Source: Medicago truncatula (taxonomy: Eukaryota; Streptophyta; Magnoliopsida; Fabales; Fabaceae). Taken from it: a DNA stretch of 64,000 bases. Of the stretch, positions 11,994 to 24,427 are shown piece by piece (the first letter of the stretch is position 1; every line of letters begins with the position of its first letter). The translations under genes were made by a program, and so were the position numbers. Under the pieces are notes generated by a model. That model had not been told where the DNA came from and made no database searches. It worked only from the letters and a program-made list of their open reading frames with translations. The stretch lies in contig NC_053043.1 of the NCBI RefSeq assembly GCF_003473485.1, forward strand, positions 6,396,001-6,460,000. Reading direction: 5' to 3'.

Positions 11994-12500
11994 CCATTTT
12001 TGGATAGAATCTAAAGTGCCCTAAGGGTTTTAAATGATAACTTTTTACAAAAGTTTATATAATCAATGCATTGGAAATTGAAAACTTTGACATTTTTAAA
12101 AAATAATTTTTTAATTTAGCATGTTTAAAGAGTGTTCCGAGGACACTCGTTAACAATATTTTTTTAATGGATAGAGGCCAAAATATCATTAGGCTATAAA
12201 GAATGAATTTTAATTACTCCATTATCTTTATAGGTAGAAGCTAAAATGTCAATTAAGCTAAGAAAAATTATTTGTGGTTACTTAACTATATCTATTATTT
12301 TTTATGGATATAGAAGCTAAAATTTCAATTAGGCTGAAAAATGAATTTTAATTGCTTAACTATCCATGTTTTTTTTTTGGATAGAAGCTAAAATGCCAGA
12401 TAGACTAAAAATAAATTAATTTTGATTGTTTGACTATACACGCTCTTTAGAAATATCAACTAAAATGCAATGAGGCTCTGAAAATGACTATCAATCAATT
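11994..12500. repeat. Degenerate tandem array, unit about 63-74 bp
   Basis: A unit beginning GGATAGAAGCTAAAATGTCA, followed by ATTAGGC and an AATTTTAATTRCTTAACTAT block, recurs from about 12,170, 12,233, 12,305 and 12,379, with decayed copies near 12,003 and 12,450. The copies differ at many positions, so the array is old. It does not code. Confidence 0.65.
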
Positions 12501-13602
12501 TTTTGTGCTCTTGAAATTGTTTAACAAATGACTATAAAGTCCTACTCTCCATAAACTCTCTATTTATTTCTATTTCACTTCCTTCTTTTTTTTCTTTTTT
12601 TTAATACCCATAATGGATGCCAAACTTCAAGATGCCACAAAATGATTCCAAAAGATAGCTTGAGTGTGTGTTGCTTATTGAATAAAGAAGATTTTAAATT
12701 AGCATGATGAAGTTGTGTTGTTGTTAACCCTTCTGATTGATTAGGGAGTTAAATCACACCCCAATAAATCTAGGAATGCATACTTTTGGCTACAGAAAGA
12801 AAATTGTCAATGTTTGTGGAGATCTGTTGAAAAAAAAATGTTGCTTCATTGGGAACAATTCCTATATATATACTCCAAATAAAATTCAAAAGGGTTTTTG
12901 AGTATTTATGTATGCATTCAGGTGGGAGAGCGGTTACTTGAGGCTAAAGAAACGGGATGTTGGAGCCATAAAAAATGACTCTAGATGTCCTACATATATA
13001 GAAATAAAAGGGGGGTGTAGTTTGAAGACACGGTGTGGCAAATTGGCTTTGGAAATTGGAAGCCTAGCTGACGTGAAGCCTTATATTACCATTGCATGGA
13101 GGGATATAAATTAGGGTATTGCTATTTAAGCTTCTGAAATTGCTCTTACGTATCCAAAATTACCTTCAAAATCTCCAACAACATTTAACTGCTGGTTGGG
13201 GTATTAAGGTAATTTTTTGGTGCGTGAGATCAATTTTCTATAAATTATGAACGGTGTGTTATACTTCTTGGACTTTGTTTGACTTGCATAATAAGTGTGC
13301 AATGAAAATGTTGTATGCCTGCAACAATGATTTATATTGTAATATGATGAATAAGTTATGGAAGAAAAAATAATCATGTTAAAAAACCGCATCTACAAAT
13401 GTTTTTTTTTTTTTTTTTAAAGTATATCTTAAAATTATTGTTTAAAAAAGTATATGTAAAAGAAATTAGAAACTTATCAATTATGTATTAAATATATCAT
13501 TGTTGTCAAGGATGATATTTTAGACTATAAGCTTCCTGCCTAACCCTTAAATTATACCAAAAACTAAAAAAATGCATTTTTTTAGACGAGCAATATTACA
13601 AA
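12501..13602. other. Intergenic DNA, no gene seen
   Basis: The only frame of note (12,908-13,114, plus) gives an unrecognised 68-residue translation without neighbours or splice context. A T-run lies at 13,401-13,418. Confidence 0.5.
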
Positions 13603-13773
13603 GAGAAATGATATTTGTACAACCATTTTCTAACAACTTTTGTGACAACTTTCTCTCTCATACTCATATTATATTTTTATTTTCTCTCTATCGCTTTGGT
13701 TTTTGTGCCAACACATACTTTTCTTTGTAAAAATATGGTTGTCAACCAAATTGATGTTCAAATAATATTGCTC
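13603..13773. mobile_element. Short MITE, family A, copy 2
   Basis: Starts GAGAAATGATATTTGTACAA and ends with the degenerate inverse AATAATATTGCTC. The body has the same TTTCTCTCTCATA block as the copies at 6020 and 42,525. Confidence 0.6.
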
Positions 13774-13891
13774 TATCACAAAACATACATGTCAAGCGAA
13801 TTTCTTTTTGTTTTTTTGGGTTGTGTTTGGAGAGTTCAGTAGTTTATGCACCGAAAAGAATTGCAAAGCTATTGAAATACTTATCAATTTG

Positions 13892-14066
13892 CTACTCCGG
13901 TCTCTATTATAAGATAAACTTTACTTTTATAGTCATTCAATAACAATGTATCTAGACTATATTAGATATTAGATACATTCAATAACAATGTATAGTCTAT
14001 ATTAGGCATTAGATACATCATTTATTGAATGAATCTAAAAAGTAGATTTTCTTTTATAATAAAGAC
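13892..14066. mobile_element. Candidate Stowaway-like MITE
   Basis: Inverted ends: CCGGTCTCTATTATAAGA at the left, and TTTTATAATAAAGACC at the right. The middle has a duplicated ATTCAATAACAATGTAT segment. The ends resemble the CTCC-type tips of Tc1/mariner-derived MITEs, but the TA duplication is not clean. Confidence 0.5.
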
Positions 14067-14164
14067 CAAGAGTTCATAGTAATAACCAACATGAAATACA
14101 ATGGTACAAAAAGGATGAGTTTGTTATGAAGAGAAGTGTGAATAAAAAATTGCACATCTTGTAG

Positions 14165-14275
14165 ATACAACTCATTGGTAGCTGCAAAGACAATATGCAT
14201 GAGGCCAGAGTTCAAAACCGAGATTCTCCACTTGTCCACACTTGTGTGAGTCTAGCCATTTGTCATTGTCTATCA
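14165..14275 (+). mobile_element. Degenerate tRNA-derived SINE fragment
   Basis: Resembles the SINE at 8911: a decayed box A (CTCATTGGTAGC), a decayed box B (GAGTTCAAAACC), then TTCTCCACTTGTCCACA and GTGTGAGTCTAGCCA. Borders are approximate. It lies just past the 3' end of the PRL1-like pseudogene. Confidence 0.55.
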
Positions 14276-14350
14276 ACACCTCCAAGTAACAATACATCTA
14301 ATCAAAATGTGTATTACTTGTCAGAATAAATGACGATCGCGTAACTCGAA

Positions 14351-17028
14351 TCAACGAATGTTATTAGGAGGTATGAAGTTAAGTGGATGTGTTTCTGGAG
14401 TGGCAGTGTCATCTTCTTTCCACATTTTTATGGTCTTGTCAGCTTCACATGATATAAGCCTCGTACCCGTGACATCATACGTTAAAGCATAAATAGCAGC
14501 CTCATTGTCCATTGAACCTGTAAGAAGGGGTTTGGGAAATATGAAACAGATAAAAGTAGTTAGTTATACATGATTGTTAATCTTGTGTATACAGTAGAAC
14601 TAACTAGCATCAAACTAAACGTGTAAAAGCAGCCAAATATGCAGCATACCAGGTTGTACAATTGTTTGAGAATATTGCTGGAAATTATGACCACTCTTCC
14701 AATCCCAGAACCACATACTGCCATTGTCACCTGAAACATGGAAAAGTCAAGATTATCAGAAAAATCGGGACAAAGATTTATTTAATTTATTCCATGAAAC
14801 ATAATCCTAACCAGAAATTTACTTAGTTCTAGGTCAATACCTCCGGTAACCATAACACCCTTATCATTGACAGCCATTGCATCGACAGTAGTTTTCTGTT
14901 GAGACCTGCACGTGCAACAAATAATGAAAACACATCAATTCTAGCCTTTTCTGTTTTCTAGCATTTGCACCGGTTGCAGCTTATATATTTTCAATTTTAT
15001 GTTTACAAGTTTCATTAGAAGCTCGGCTCATTCTAAAATATTCTGATCTGTAACTAATTGAAACCAATTAGAATGGTCACTAGTAGCATAGTCTATATAT
15101 ATCAGATTCAATAACAGTTTACAATTACAGTCCACCTTCATTTTTCTCTTCTACAATATACGGTAAACCTTATAGTTAACGATCCTCCTAATCACACAAG
15201 TTTGATAAGAATAAGTTTATGAAATCACACCATATTGTGACGAAAATTTCATTCTGGAAGGGTGAACTTTTTAATATTATCAGCCGATGCAGATGCAAAA
15301 GCTTGCATGCAGCCAACAAATAAGAAGGAGTGAGAGTGTGAGACGGAGAAGAAAAAAATGAAATAACAGATTTAAATATAAAAATAAGCCAATCATTCTA
15401 CAAGTAACAATCAACTGATACTGAACACATACTCCGTAGGATGTGGAACCATTGCCCGAACCGACTGTTTATGGTTTTTAAGAGCTAACATTGTTTTACC
15501 TGCAATAATGAATTGTGTAAAGTTGGTAAAAAACACATTACCGAAAACGAGTTCAAGTGCATATATCACAGCACAAGCATAGAAAAACAAGAAGATATGA
15601 AAAATCAACAATAAATTACCATATCTAAGGTCCCACATCTTAATTGTAGAATCATGAGAACTGGTGACAACGTGAGAGTCCTATGAACAAAAATGAGCAG
15701 AATAAGTCCCCCCAAAGTAAGGAAAAAAGAAGATTTAAAAGTATAAAACTATATTAAGACATGTTTCAAAGCCACATTTGAATGCTGAAGTTTCTCTACA
15801 CAATTATCATATCAAAAACTTGTGGTCCAAGTCACTCAGATAACCTACATGCCAGTTTTACAGACATGGGTATGTGTGTGTCAGAGGACAGAAACAAAAA
15901 ATATAGACAACAGGAGAAGAATCTGCATACCGTTGGCCGGATAAACAAAGAGCTGATAGCGTTATCATGACCTGAAAGAGTTTGAACCGGCATTTCACTA
16001 CGTATGTCCCAGACCTGAATTTGGTATCACCAAAACATAGTGATCACATTTATTTTCTACATATTGGAAATAGATGAGCAGAAAGTACTCCATCCACCTA
16101 AATCTCAATATACCATATCAAAACAAGTCCATACCCGGCAAACAGAATTGTGTCCTCCAGTCACTAAAATGTCAAATGTGGGATGAAGAGCCAAGCAATA
16201 AACACTACTAAGATGACCATGATAAGAACTAATAACCTAAATAAAATAATATAACGTTCATTAGTGGCTCGATATATCTGATAAGTTCAGTGATTGCTGA
16301 AATATTCACCTGAAAATCATGAGGATTTTACCTCATTTTGTTTAAGATCCCAACATTTAACTTGCTTATCATCACCAGCAGAAAACATGTAAGTATGTTT
16401 GTTGCTAATAGCAAGGCCTGTAGAGAAAGCACAATGTTATTATTAATCCAATTCACAATTGCTGCCAGCACTAATAAATAATTATACTTTAGCTCCTCAC
16501 CTCTTACTTGATCACTGTGTAACCTACTAATGTGTGCTTTAGAATACCACTTGCCATGTCCCATATCTGTCCAAATGAACAACTTAGCAAAAATACATCC
16601 AAGACTTTGAATAGAACAGAGGAAAAATAATAAACTCAGCATGATAAGCTAATAAACTATTTCAAAGTTCCTAGCTTCATTTATAGCAAATACATGGTAA
16701 TAAATATATAGTGTTTAACAAAAAAAAAATAGTAGTTCAAAATTTGAATAGGGAAATTAACTGACAGTAGGCATAAGCCTAGTTAAGCAGTTCACAAGCT
16801 AACATACATGGAAAGTAATATATCTGTTTTAGATTAAATTGTAAAGGAGATCCACATAATCAATAATTCAACATGGTTCTCCAAGTTTTGAGTCTTATAT
16901 ACAAATTTTCTCATAACAAGCAACTATAACATGCATTTTGTGATCAATTGATTAAATACCTTGATAGTTCGATCTGCAGAACCAGTACAAAACCATGTAT
17001 TACTGGGATCAACTGCAACAAATCTCAT
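14351..17028 (-). pseudogene. PRL1: PRL1-like WD40 gene, 5'-truncated pseudogene
   Basis: Eleven exons on the minus strand encode the C-terminal WD40 propeller of PRL1/PLRG1, a MAC/NTC spliceosome-associated regulator. Exons: 16960-17028, 16501-16566, 16332-16417, 16135-16236, 15931-16014, 15620-15680, 15433-15499, about 15224-15290, 14841-14905, 14650-14730 and 14351-14517. Diagnostic stretches are [59 protein letters not shown] and CEADKTIKMWKEDD. The N-terminal ~170-190 residues and first exons are absent; upstream of 17,028 the sequence no longer matches the family. The second exon has a 2-bp insertion that shifts the frame inside LVG(Y)..SDQVRG, and the LPEG position of exon 8 is a TGA. 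The stop also comes two residues early (NNIR then TGA for R-F). Retained introns point to segmental duplication, not retroposition. Confidence 0.9.
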
Positions 17029-17239
17029 GCATTTTTAAAAATTTTCCTTGATCAGTTTAATCCTTCAGTGGTATCTCGAATGATTTTCGGTCTGAGGATT
17101 CTTGTATCTCCCACTTCTGACCAACATAAAGGCGTCACGCAATGATAACTTGTTATTGAACTATATTTTAAGTTACGTTTTATTTAATAAATTAATGTTT
17201 TTATTTATATTTTATTTGCATTTTACTACATTTCCATTT

Positions 17240-17358
17240 GTTTTTGTTTTTTTTTTGCTCAAGTACCTTTAAGGTGAGTAAGTGAGGTGTTTGTGGTTCG
17301 AACCCCAATCCCTATATATTACAATGCATTATCTCTACCGACTGAGTTAAGTTTACGG
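17240..17358 (-). mobile_element. tRNA-derived SINE (minus strand)
   Basis: On the minus strand: box A-like TTAACTCAGTCGGTAGAG, box B GGGTTCGAACC, then CACTTACTCACC. It ends in an A-run, seen as T-run 17,240-17,254 on the plus strand. It lies just upstream of the truncated PRL1-like copy. Confidence 0.6.
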
Positions 17359-18150
17359 GTACCATTTCCTTTTGTTTTTAATAGATAGATAATTCAAAAG
17401 AAACATAAAGAAATGGTGCAAAAAGATGAAAAACACTTCAAAGGTAGAAAACTTGTTGACCAAGCCAAGTCATGGAGCACTAAAGACTTCTTTCAATGAT
17501 CAAGAAGTGCAAAATTACATATCAACTCTTCAAAATTCATGTCATTTAGTTCCAAAAACGTTATCAAAGATCAAAATAACAATGGCTGTTACAGCGGTAA
17601 CAACCTTAAGACTTTAATTTTATTGGTTTTTCTTTATAGAATTTGAATGATCACATGTAAATGCCACACATCTCTGCCTTGCAACAATAGGAATATAGGA
17701 TAGAAAATAAAAGGCATGTGGAAAACAAACCAAAAGCCCTGCAACTACTACTAACACAAAAGTGCCCTACAAACCAGCTCATACAGTATACAAATTTGTA
17801 CACATACACATTTGTGGACCAGGACGAATAATCTCCAATTTTCTCTCAAGCAAACTATTACATTATGTTAATTTGGATATTTAATGGATTATGAAATAAA
17901 ATGGAATTAAAGTAAATTATCCATTCCTTGTATTCTTCAAAAGTAATTCGGAGAAGGATTCTTGACAAAAGGATATATACATTTCTTTACCTATTTGTCA
18001 AGACTAGAATCATAATTATGCTTGAAGACAATTCACAAACTATATATATAGCAATATCTATATGGCTTTCACTTTGTGTGCTAAATGATTTGGTAGGAAC
18101 ATTCATCTAAATAGTTCTTTTTCTTTGTGGAAAACGAATACAACTCAAGT
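17359..18150. other. Intergenic DNA upstream of TPR-like gene
   Basis: No recognised gene. A 63-residue frame at 17,426-17,617 has a plausible amino-acid mix but no known domain. In-frame TAG at 18,112 limits the 5' extension of the next gene unless an intron intervenes. Confidence 0.45.
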
Positions 18151-19552
18151 ATGAATCAACTGGCAGAAAAGTTGATCAATTTATCCCTTTCTTCAAATTA
18201 TCATGAAGATATGCGAAAATTCATCTTAGCTTTCATATCTAAGTATGATTTAAATATTAAGACGGCAACACTGGCCGTTGTTATTGTCATCCTTGGGAGT
18301 CTCTATCTTTCGACTTATGGGTCAAACCGAAGGTCGAAGGTCAAGCTCAAGCCCAAGTCCGAACACTTTGACCGTACAAGGTCATGGATCGTAAGAGAAA
18401 TTCATAGTGGAAAACCCATATTGGATAGATTGAAAGAGGATTTCAATAAAGCTCGAGTAAATCCTGCAACATTAAAACACACTAAGAAAGTTTTGAAGGC
18501 TTTACTCAATGAAGAATATCTTGATTTAATAAAGATTCAGGTAACATATTTTACAAGTTCCTTCATACTAAGATTTATTGTTAACAATATCCTAAGTAGG
18601 TTACATAATTGTTTTAACACTTAGAAATGACAATGTGATTCATATTCTAACTAAGAGATTTGTTGCAGCAAGCTGCGGAAAAGCTGGAAATGAGTGGAAG
18701 TGAAGATTCTGCGGTGGAAGTACTGGAAAGGGCCGTAGAGAAGGCTGAAAATGCGAACAAACCACATGAAGTTTACGAAATTGAAATGTTCCTAGTAGAA
18801 ATGCTCATCTATAAGGTTGAAAAATCTCAACTTCTCACTATACTCTATCAACATATTTATTTTTTACCGACTGTAGTTTCTCACTTGTCTAATTTTTGCA
18901 TTTCAGTCCCTTCAAAAAATGACCTAAATGGATCTATACAAAATTTATGTTAAATCTTAGCCTAATAACTTGAAATTTTAATGACCTAAAACAAATCATT
19001 AGACGATGATGTTGCAAATGACATAGGGTGTGTACTTTGTTGTGAATTCTTTATCTATTTATGAAAAGAAAACTTCAATTGGCAGGGAGAGCTGGACAGA
19101 GCCTTGAACCGTACATGCTTGAAAGATGATTCGCTTAAAGATGCTCGACGCCCACTGTACAAGGTACACGTTCCGTATCATTTCAACTTGCATACCTCTC
19201 ATCTAAATTATCAAATAATCTCAAAAACCTTGTGCTTTATTGGAAACTGCTATATGCTACTCGTGGATTGTTCAACCTTTGAAATAAGTTGATCGTGATA
19301 AACGGTTGATTCTTTGATTAAAAATGTAGAAAAGACTTGTCAAATTAAGTTTTCTCATTGATTCTCTTTTCTTTTTTACAGGCTATTATATACCAAATGA
19401 AGGGAAACACGGAAAAAGCCGATGAATGTTGGAATGAATTCCTTACGGTACAAGATCCTCCTTGCACCGGATTTTCTCTTTATAAGTTCAAAAAAAATGT
19501 GGAACGACTTCAAAGTGCAATACAAGAATTATCGAGGACGAAGGGACAATAA
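18151..19552 (+). CDS. Membrane-anchored TPR-like helical protein
   Basis: Four exons (18151-18540, 18669-18815, 19086-19163, 19382-19552), all with GT-AG borders and phase 0 joins, give 261 residues. I chose the ATG at 18,151, because upstream frame has no other ATG before a TAG. The N-terminus is short and followed by one hydrophobic segment (about residues 41-59, TATLAVVIVILGSLYLSTYG), then a basic linker. The C-terminal half is alpha-helical with TPR-like A/B pairs: SAVEVLERAVEKAENANKPH, YEIEMFLVEMLIYKGELDRAL, DARRPLYKAIIYQMKGNTEK and ADECWNEF. This arrangement matches plant 'TPR-like superfamily' proteins with one membrane span; a plastid or other organelle membrane location is possible but not shown. 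Function unknown. The reading frame is intact. Confidence 0.8.
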
Positions 19553-19654
19553 AACATGTCATTGTGATCATTATATGATAGATAATAGGCTATTTGTTGA
19601 TTTACTGTTTTTAAGAGTAGTTTAGTTTTTTACTATAATAATGTTTACTGTGAG

Positions 19655-20000
19655 GTTAATTACGATAAGAGTAAATGTAAAATGTTTACACTGTCAACAA
19701 ATCACAGTTACTTTATAATTGAAGTCGGGCAGATTTTATAATCTGATAGTTATGATTAATTGACACAGTAAAAAAATTATATAAATGAATTATCTATCCT
19801 CTAATATTTGTATGAGTTTGACATAAAAATATATATTTGTGTGAGTTTCATTTTGATGCATTGTCAATGAATCACAAGCATCCATATGTTCGACTTTATA
19901 AGTGGTTGTGATTAAAACTTAAAATCAAAGAATATATATGATTAGACAGTTTTGATTAATTGACAGCGAAAAACATTTTTACCACCGACAATGTATATTT
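19655..20000. repeat. Two diverged inverted-repeat (MITE-like) units
   Basis: TTTACACTGTCAACAAATCAC (first unit, about 19,683) is mirrored by GATTAATTGACACAGTAAAA near 19,753. A similar pair (GCATTGTCAATGAATCAC and GATTAATTGACAGCGAAAA) spans about 19,857-19,975. They look like two diverged copies of one short element. Confidence 0.45.
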
Positions 20001-20869
20001 CCTCTTTCTTTTTGGGTCACTATGCATTGTAATCAAATTATGCGTATTTGCGCGGTGAGTGTTCCACTTTTACTACAAAACTAGTTACAAACCCGTGCTT
20101 CGCACGGGTTTAATAACGTTTTTGATAAAAAAAAATTGAAAGAAGATATGTTAAAACGACGGAACATTATGATTCATCATAAAATATGTATGGGCTGGTT
20201 CCAAAGCATTATAAAGATCTGCTGTAGAAAAAGGGTATGTTCTATTTTGTTCAAAAGATTAGGAAAACAACATTATAATTAACATGATACTAATTTGAAC
20301 CAATGAAGGAACCAACAATGTGTAGATTAACGTTACATAATAGTTAGGTTTATAAAAGAGACTCCAGGTGTCAAAGACTAACTAAAAAGAGATTTTTGCC
20401 AATATTTACATCAGACAAAATGAAAAGAACAAATGACATCCCAAAGTCAAAATAGTTTACGATTACAGCCCAAAGCGATACGTCAAAATAGTAGAAGTTC
20501 AAATAGTTCAACAGCAAATATCTACTTTAGAACAACTCGAACGTGCAAGTTCTTCGGTGACTTTTCGAGACCAAATATGAGCTTACCACCTTCTATCATC
20601 ACACGTTCTCTGCAGAAATTGATCCATAGCCCACCCAAGTATTTTTCATAGCTTGCTCTTTCGGCGGTAATGAGGCGACACTTATACTTTCTCTGTATGC
20701 GAATATAGTTACATATAATTTATAAAATAAAGGTAGCTTAACTGATTTAAGCTAAAGAAAATGTATCATGACTTCTAATTTATCTTCCTATTATCTTCCT
20801 ATAAAGTCTAGATAAATACATGTATGTGCATTATATGAACCCCGTTGACCAATTAACATTGTTGAAACA

Positions 20870-22060
20870 AATGGAAATTAAGCATCACTCCCGCATGTGC
20901 ATCTATAGCTAGCACCATTTGACATTGATGTCTTCGAACATTTGGTGCAACTCTTATAATACCATCCAAACTGGTTAGGATTGAATTTAGTTGTTTTCCA
21001 AATAGTGATGAAGTATGTATCCTAACCCAAATTATGCACATGAAATAAAGAATAATGCAATATGTATTTTTAACTTGTGCATCAAAAAACTCAAAGCATG
21101 TTCGTGCATAAAAAAAGTAGACCATGACTAAGTTTATAAATTCAGTAATTGGCCTAACCTGAGGCAGATTGAAAAAATCGTTGTACAAAGTACGTTGAGA
21201 AGAAGCCGAACTCTAACTTAAGTTATGACTGATACTTTGACTCTGAGCTTGAGAAGTGTTAAGGTCACAACAACAATTCAAGAAACATGGTCAAAAAACA
21301 ATCAAATCAGATTGTGAAATTATAAGTTACTCTAATACTATATTTTGAAATCATAATGCAAACTTACTAAGTCTTAAACTTCTCAACAACCGGATAATGT
21401 AGGTTGATGAGCAGCCTCGAACCTGACCAATTGTTACATATATTTGGGTTGCCAATGACTACAAAATGGAAGAACTCAATGTAAATAGATGGTAAATGAT
21501 CAAGCTACGGAGTATTTTTCCCATAGTGTTACATCAACTATATTCCCACTGCATAAGGAAAGACATCTTTCAGGTCATTGTCAAACTTATACAAAATTCT
21601 ATCATCTGATGTTGACAAATTAGAAAATAATACCTTTTATCTTTCAACACAATGTTCGTACACGGTTTCTTTCTAGTCCCAATTGGTGTTGTCTTGACAA
21701 TCTCATGAAGAAGCCCGATGATTTCTTAAAAAAAATATTACATCTATAATAATATTATAATCGGAGAAAACAAAGAAATAAATTAAAGCACATAACTATA
21801 TCATATAAAATGTCAGATTTGAATTTTCCATCTTGAATTTCCTTAAATGACTTAAAACGAAATTCATGAGTAAGAACGTTAGTTAACTTGTCATACTTCT
21901 GCACCTTTGTATCAGAACCAAAAACAACCCTAAAGAGATTAAATACAATGTCATTATCAAACACATGACAATTATACAAAGTATAAGTCTTGTTTTCCTC
22001 GATCAAAGCCTTTCAATGCTCCAATTATCTATACCGAGTTATTACATGAACTCGATCACC
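20870..22060 (-). pseudogene. RPA70-like gene remnant in Helitron
   Basis: Minus-strand fragments resemble replication protein A large subunit paralogues carried by plant Helitrons. Near 22,010-21,900 an OB-fold start reads LIEENKTYTLYNCHVFDND. Near 20,980-20,880 the C-terminal zinc-ribbon region reads NQFGWYYKSCTKCSK followed by YRCTCGSDA, giving the C-x2-C...C-x-C pattern of the Rep_fac-A_C domain. Pieces between are split by stops and frame changes, and I could not assemble a continuous exon set. The family binds single-stranded DNA; its presence supports the Helitron call. Boundaries are approximate. Confidence 0.65.
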
Positions 22061-23046
22061 CTAAATTCGAGAAAGAAACCAAAAAATGTAAATAAATCAA
22101 AATGTACACTAATAAGTAACATTGATAAATCATAAAGGAAATTACAACAAATCTTAACTAACTCATCTAATCTTTGCATCACAAATAATGAGCTTCATAT
22201 GTTGATTCTCATTACTACCATTTACAATCCAAGAATCCAGCACTCCAAATCCTATTTTCCAAATGTCCAAATCATTTTTTAGATCCTTAATGTAGTCATA
22301 ATCCCTTGACATCGAAAGTCCTATATAAAGATACAATAATACATCATTTAATTTTATTCCCTTTGTTCATTCTGATATCGAAAGAAGCTAACATATTCCT
22401 ATGTGATCAATTTTTGTATCATCAAATCAACCTGATCTTAAATGCACAAATTTCTGAATCATCAACTTTTTGGACGTCAATGATATGACCAAAACAAATT
22501 TCACCAATCAACTTTTGTACGGCTCAATCATATAGGAAATAATAAACCAAATATGAAAATTGTTATGGCTTTATGATTACTCACAAAAACTAAAATAACC
22601 CACATACATCAATTTTTTTTCAACCACAGTACCAGAAGCCAAAATAACAATTGTGTCAAAACCTTATCATGAGCTAAAATTCAATCATCATGATTTATCA
22701 ATGTTACTTATTAGTGAACATTTTGGTGTCTTTCAAAAAGATAAGAATTTATATTATATGATATTATATTTGTTACATTGTTGGTGCCATGGAAACATAT
22801 ATGTTTAGTTTTTTCGAATAAGAAAAAGATATGCATAGTTGGTTACAATATAAGGGTGCAAAATATATATATAAGTATAATTTTTCTAGGCATCTAGACC
22901 TTTTTTGAAGATAAGAATAAAAATAATCATACACATTATGCAACGTTAAAAAAAATTATACGCAGTAGCGTAACAAAAAAACAGACACATATAAAATATT
23001 ACTCTAAGCGCTAATATGTGTGTTCGTATATATTTGCGAGGTTGAA

Positions 23047-24260
23047 GAAAGAAATAAAAATATTTGGTATCATTAAATGATAGCGTGAATAAAAATATTT
23101 GTGAGGTTGTGATGATTAAACGATATTGAATTTAAATGTATAAGTGATAAAAAGATAATAAAATTCCTTTGAAAAAAAGGTGATAAAATTAAATGGGACC
23201 TCCTTAAAAAAAATTAAATGGAACGATTCCAAAAAAAATTAAATGGAAGAAAAAATCATATTTAAATATAATATTAAAAAATAAAAGAAAAGGTTCCCAG
23301 TGTGAGTTGAAAAGATGTGCTTTTGAAATAAATTGTCGAGAAGTAGTTTTTTAAAGTAACATTCAACAACTTTTGGCCAAAGCTCATTCCATTCAATTTT
23401 ATGCATTAAAAAAAATTACTTTTTGTAGTAAGTACTTAATTGATATTGTGTTTGTGTTTGACCTAACTTCTCCTTAAAAATGTAGAAAAGTTGGAAAAAA
23501 GCCGGGTCAAACGATACCTTATTCTCCTACAACGGCAATGTAGAAGCAACTGAATTTGGGACAAAAAATTGAAAAATAGTTAAAAACATAAAAATTGGAA
23601 ATAAAATATTTGGTATCATTTAATGACAGTGTGAATAAAAATATTTGTGGAGATGTGATGATTAAACAATATTGAAATTAAATATATAAGCGATAAAAAG
23701 ATAATAAAATTAAATGGAACATCCTTAAAAAATTAAATGGAACGGTTCAACAAAAAGTTAAATGGAAGGAAAAAAAACATATTGAAATATAATATTAAAC
23801 AATAAAAGAAAAGGTTCCCAGCGTGAGTTAAAAAGAGGTGCTTGTGAAATAAATTGTCGAGAAGTAGTTTTTTTAAAGTAACATTGAACAACTTTTGGCC
23901 AAAGCTCATTCCATTCAATTTTATGCATTCAAAAAAATTACTATTTTTTAGTAAGTAAACAGCGTGAGTTAAAAAGAGGTGCTTGTGAAATAAATTATCA
24001 AGAAGTAGTTTTTAAAGTAACATTCAACAATTTTTGGCCAAAGCTCATTCCATTCAATTTTATGCATTAAAAAAAAATTACTTTTTTTTAGTAAGTAATT
24101 AATTGATACTATGTTTGACCTAACTTCTCCTTAAAAATGTAGAAAAGTTGAAAAAAAAAACCGGGTCAAGCGATACCTTAATCTTCTACAACGACAATGT
24201 AGAAGCAACTGAATTTGGGATAAAAAATTGAAAAATAGTTAAAGTTATCAAAAATATAAA
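23047..24260. repeat. Internal repeats of Helitron 5' region
   Basis: A block starting AATATTTGGTATCATT(A/T)AATGA at 23,062 recurs at 23,608 (offset about 546). Its inner part, from GTGAGTTAAAAAGAGGTGCT to TTTTATGCATT, is present near 23,300, 23,820 and 23,960. So the segment was duplicated in at least two steps. Confidence 0.8.
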
Positions 24261-24427
24261 AATTATAAAATAATTAAAAAAATTGTGAGGGGCAAAATGG
24301 GAAATGTACCCATATAATGGTGAGGTGGCAACAACACAATTCCACCAATTAGAAAATTACAAAAATACCCCTCCTAGGGGCAAAATGGGAAATTTATAGA
24401 GCATCAACTTTAATAGTAGTATATAGA

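Larger units (their letters stand above)
20081..24427 (-). mobile_element. Helitron, 4.3 kb, with RPA-like remnant
   Basis: On the minus strand the element starts at 24,427 with TCTATATACTACTATTAAAG, the usual 5' tip of plant Helitrons, preceded by A. It ends at 20,081 with a perfect stem (CCCGTGC-GAA-GCACGGG at 20,093-20,109) followed by TTTGTAACTAG. CTAG is the canonical 3' terminus, and the next base is T. So the insertion is A^T without target duplication, exactly as the family does. Inside are decayed RPA-like coding exons and internal repeats at 23,047-24,260. No Rep or helicase motif was found, so it is non-autonomous. Confidence 0.88.

Noticed and set aside
11994-12500. CRISPR-like regular repeats
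   Set aside because: Plant nuclear context, degenerate units without distinct spacers; an ordinary tandem array.
16948-17145. 65-residue plus frame
   Set aside because: Antisense of the first retained PRL1-like exon and its flank.
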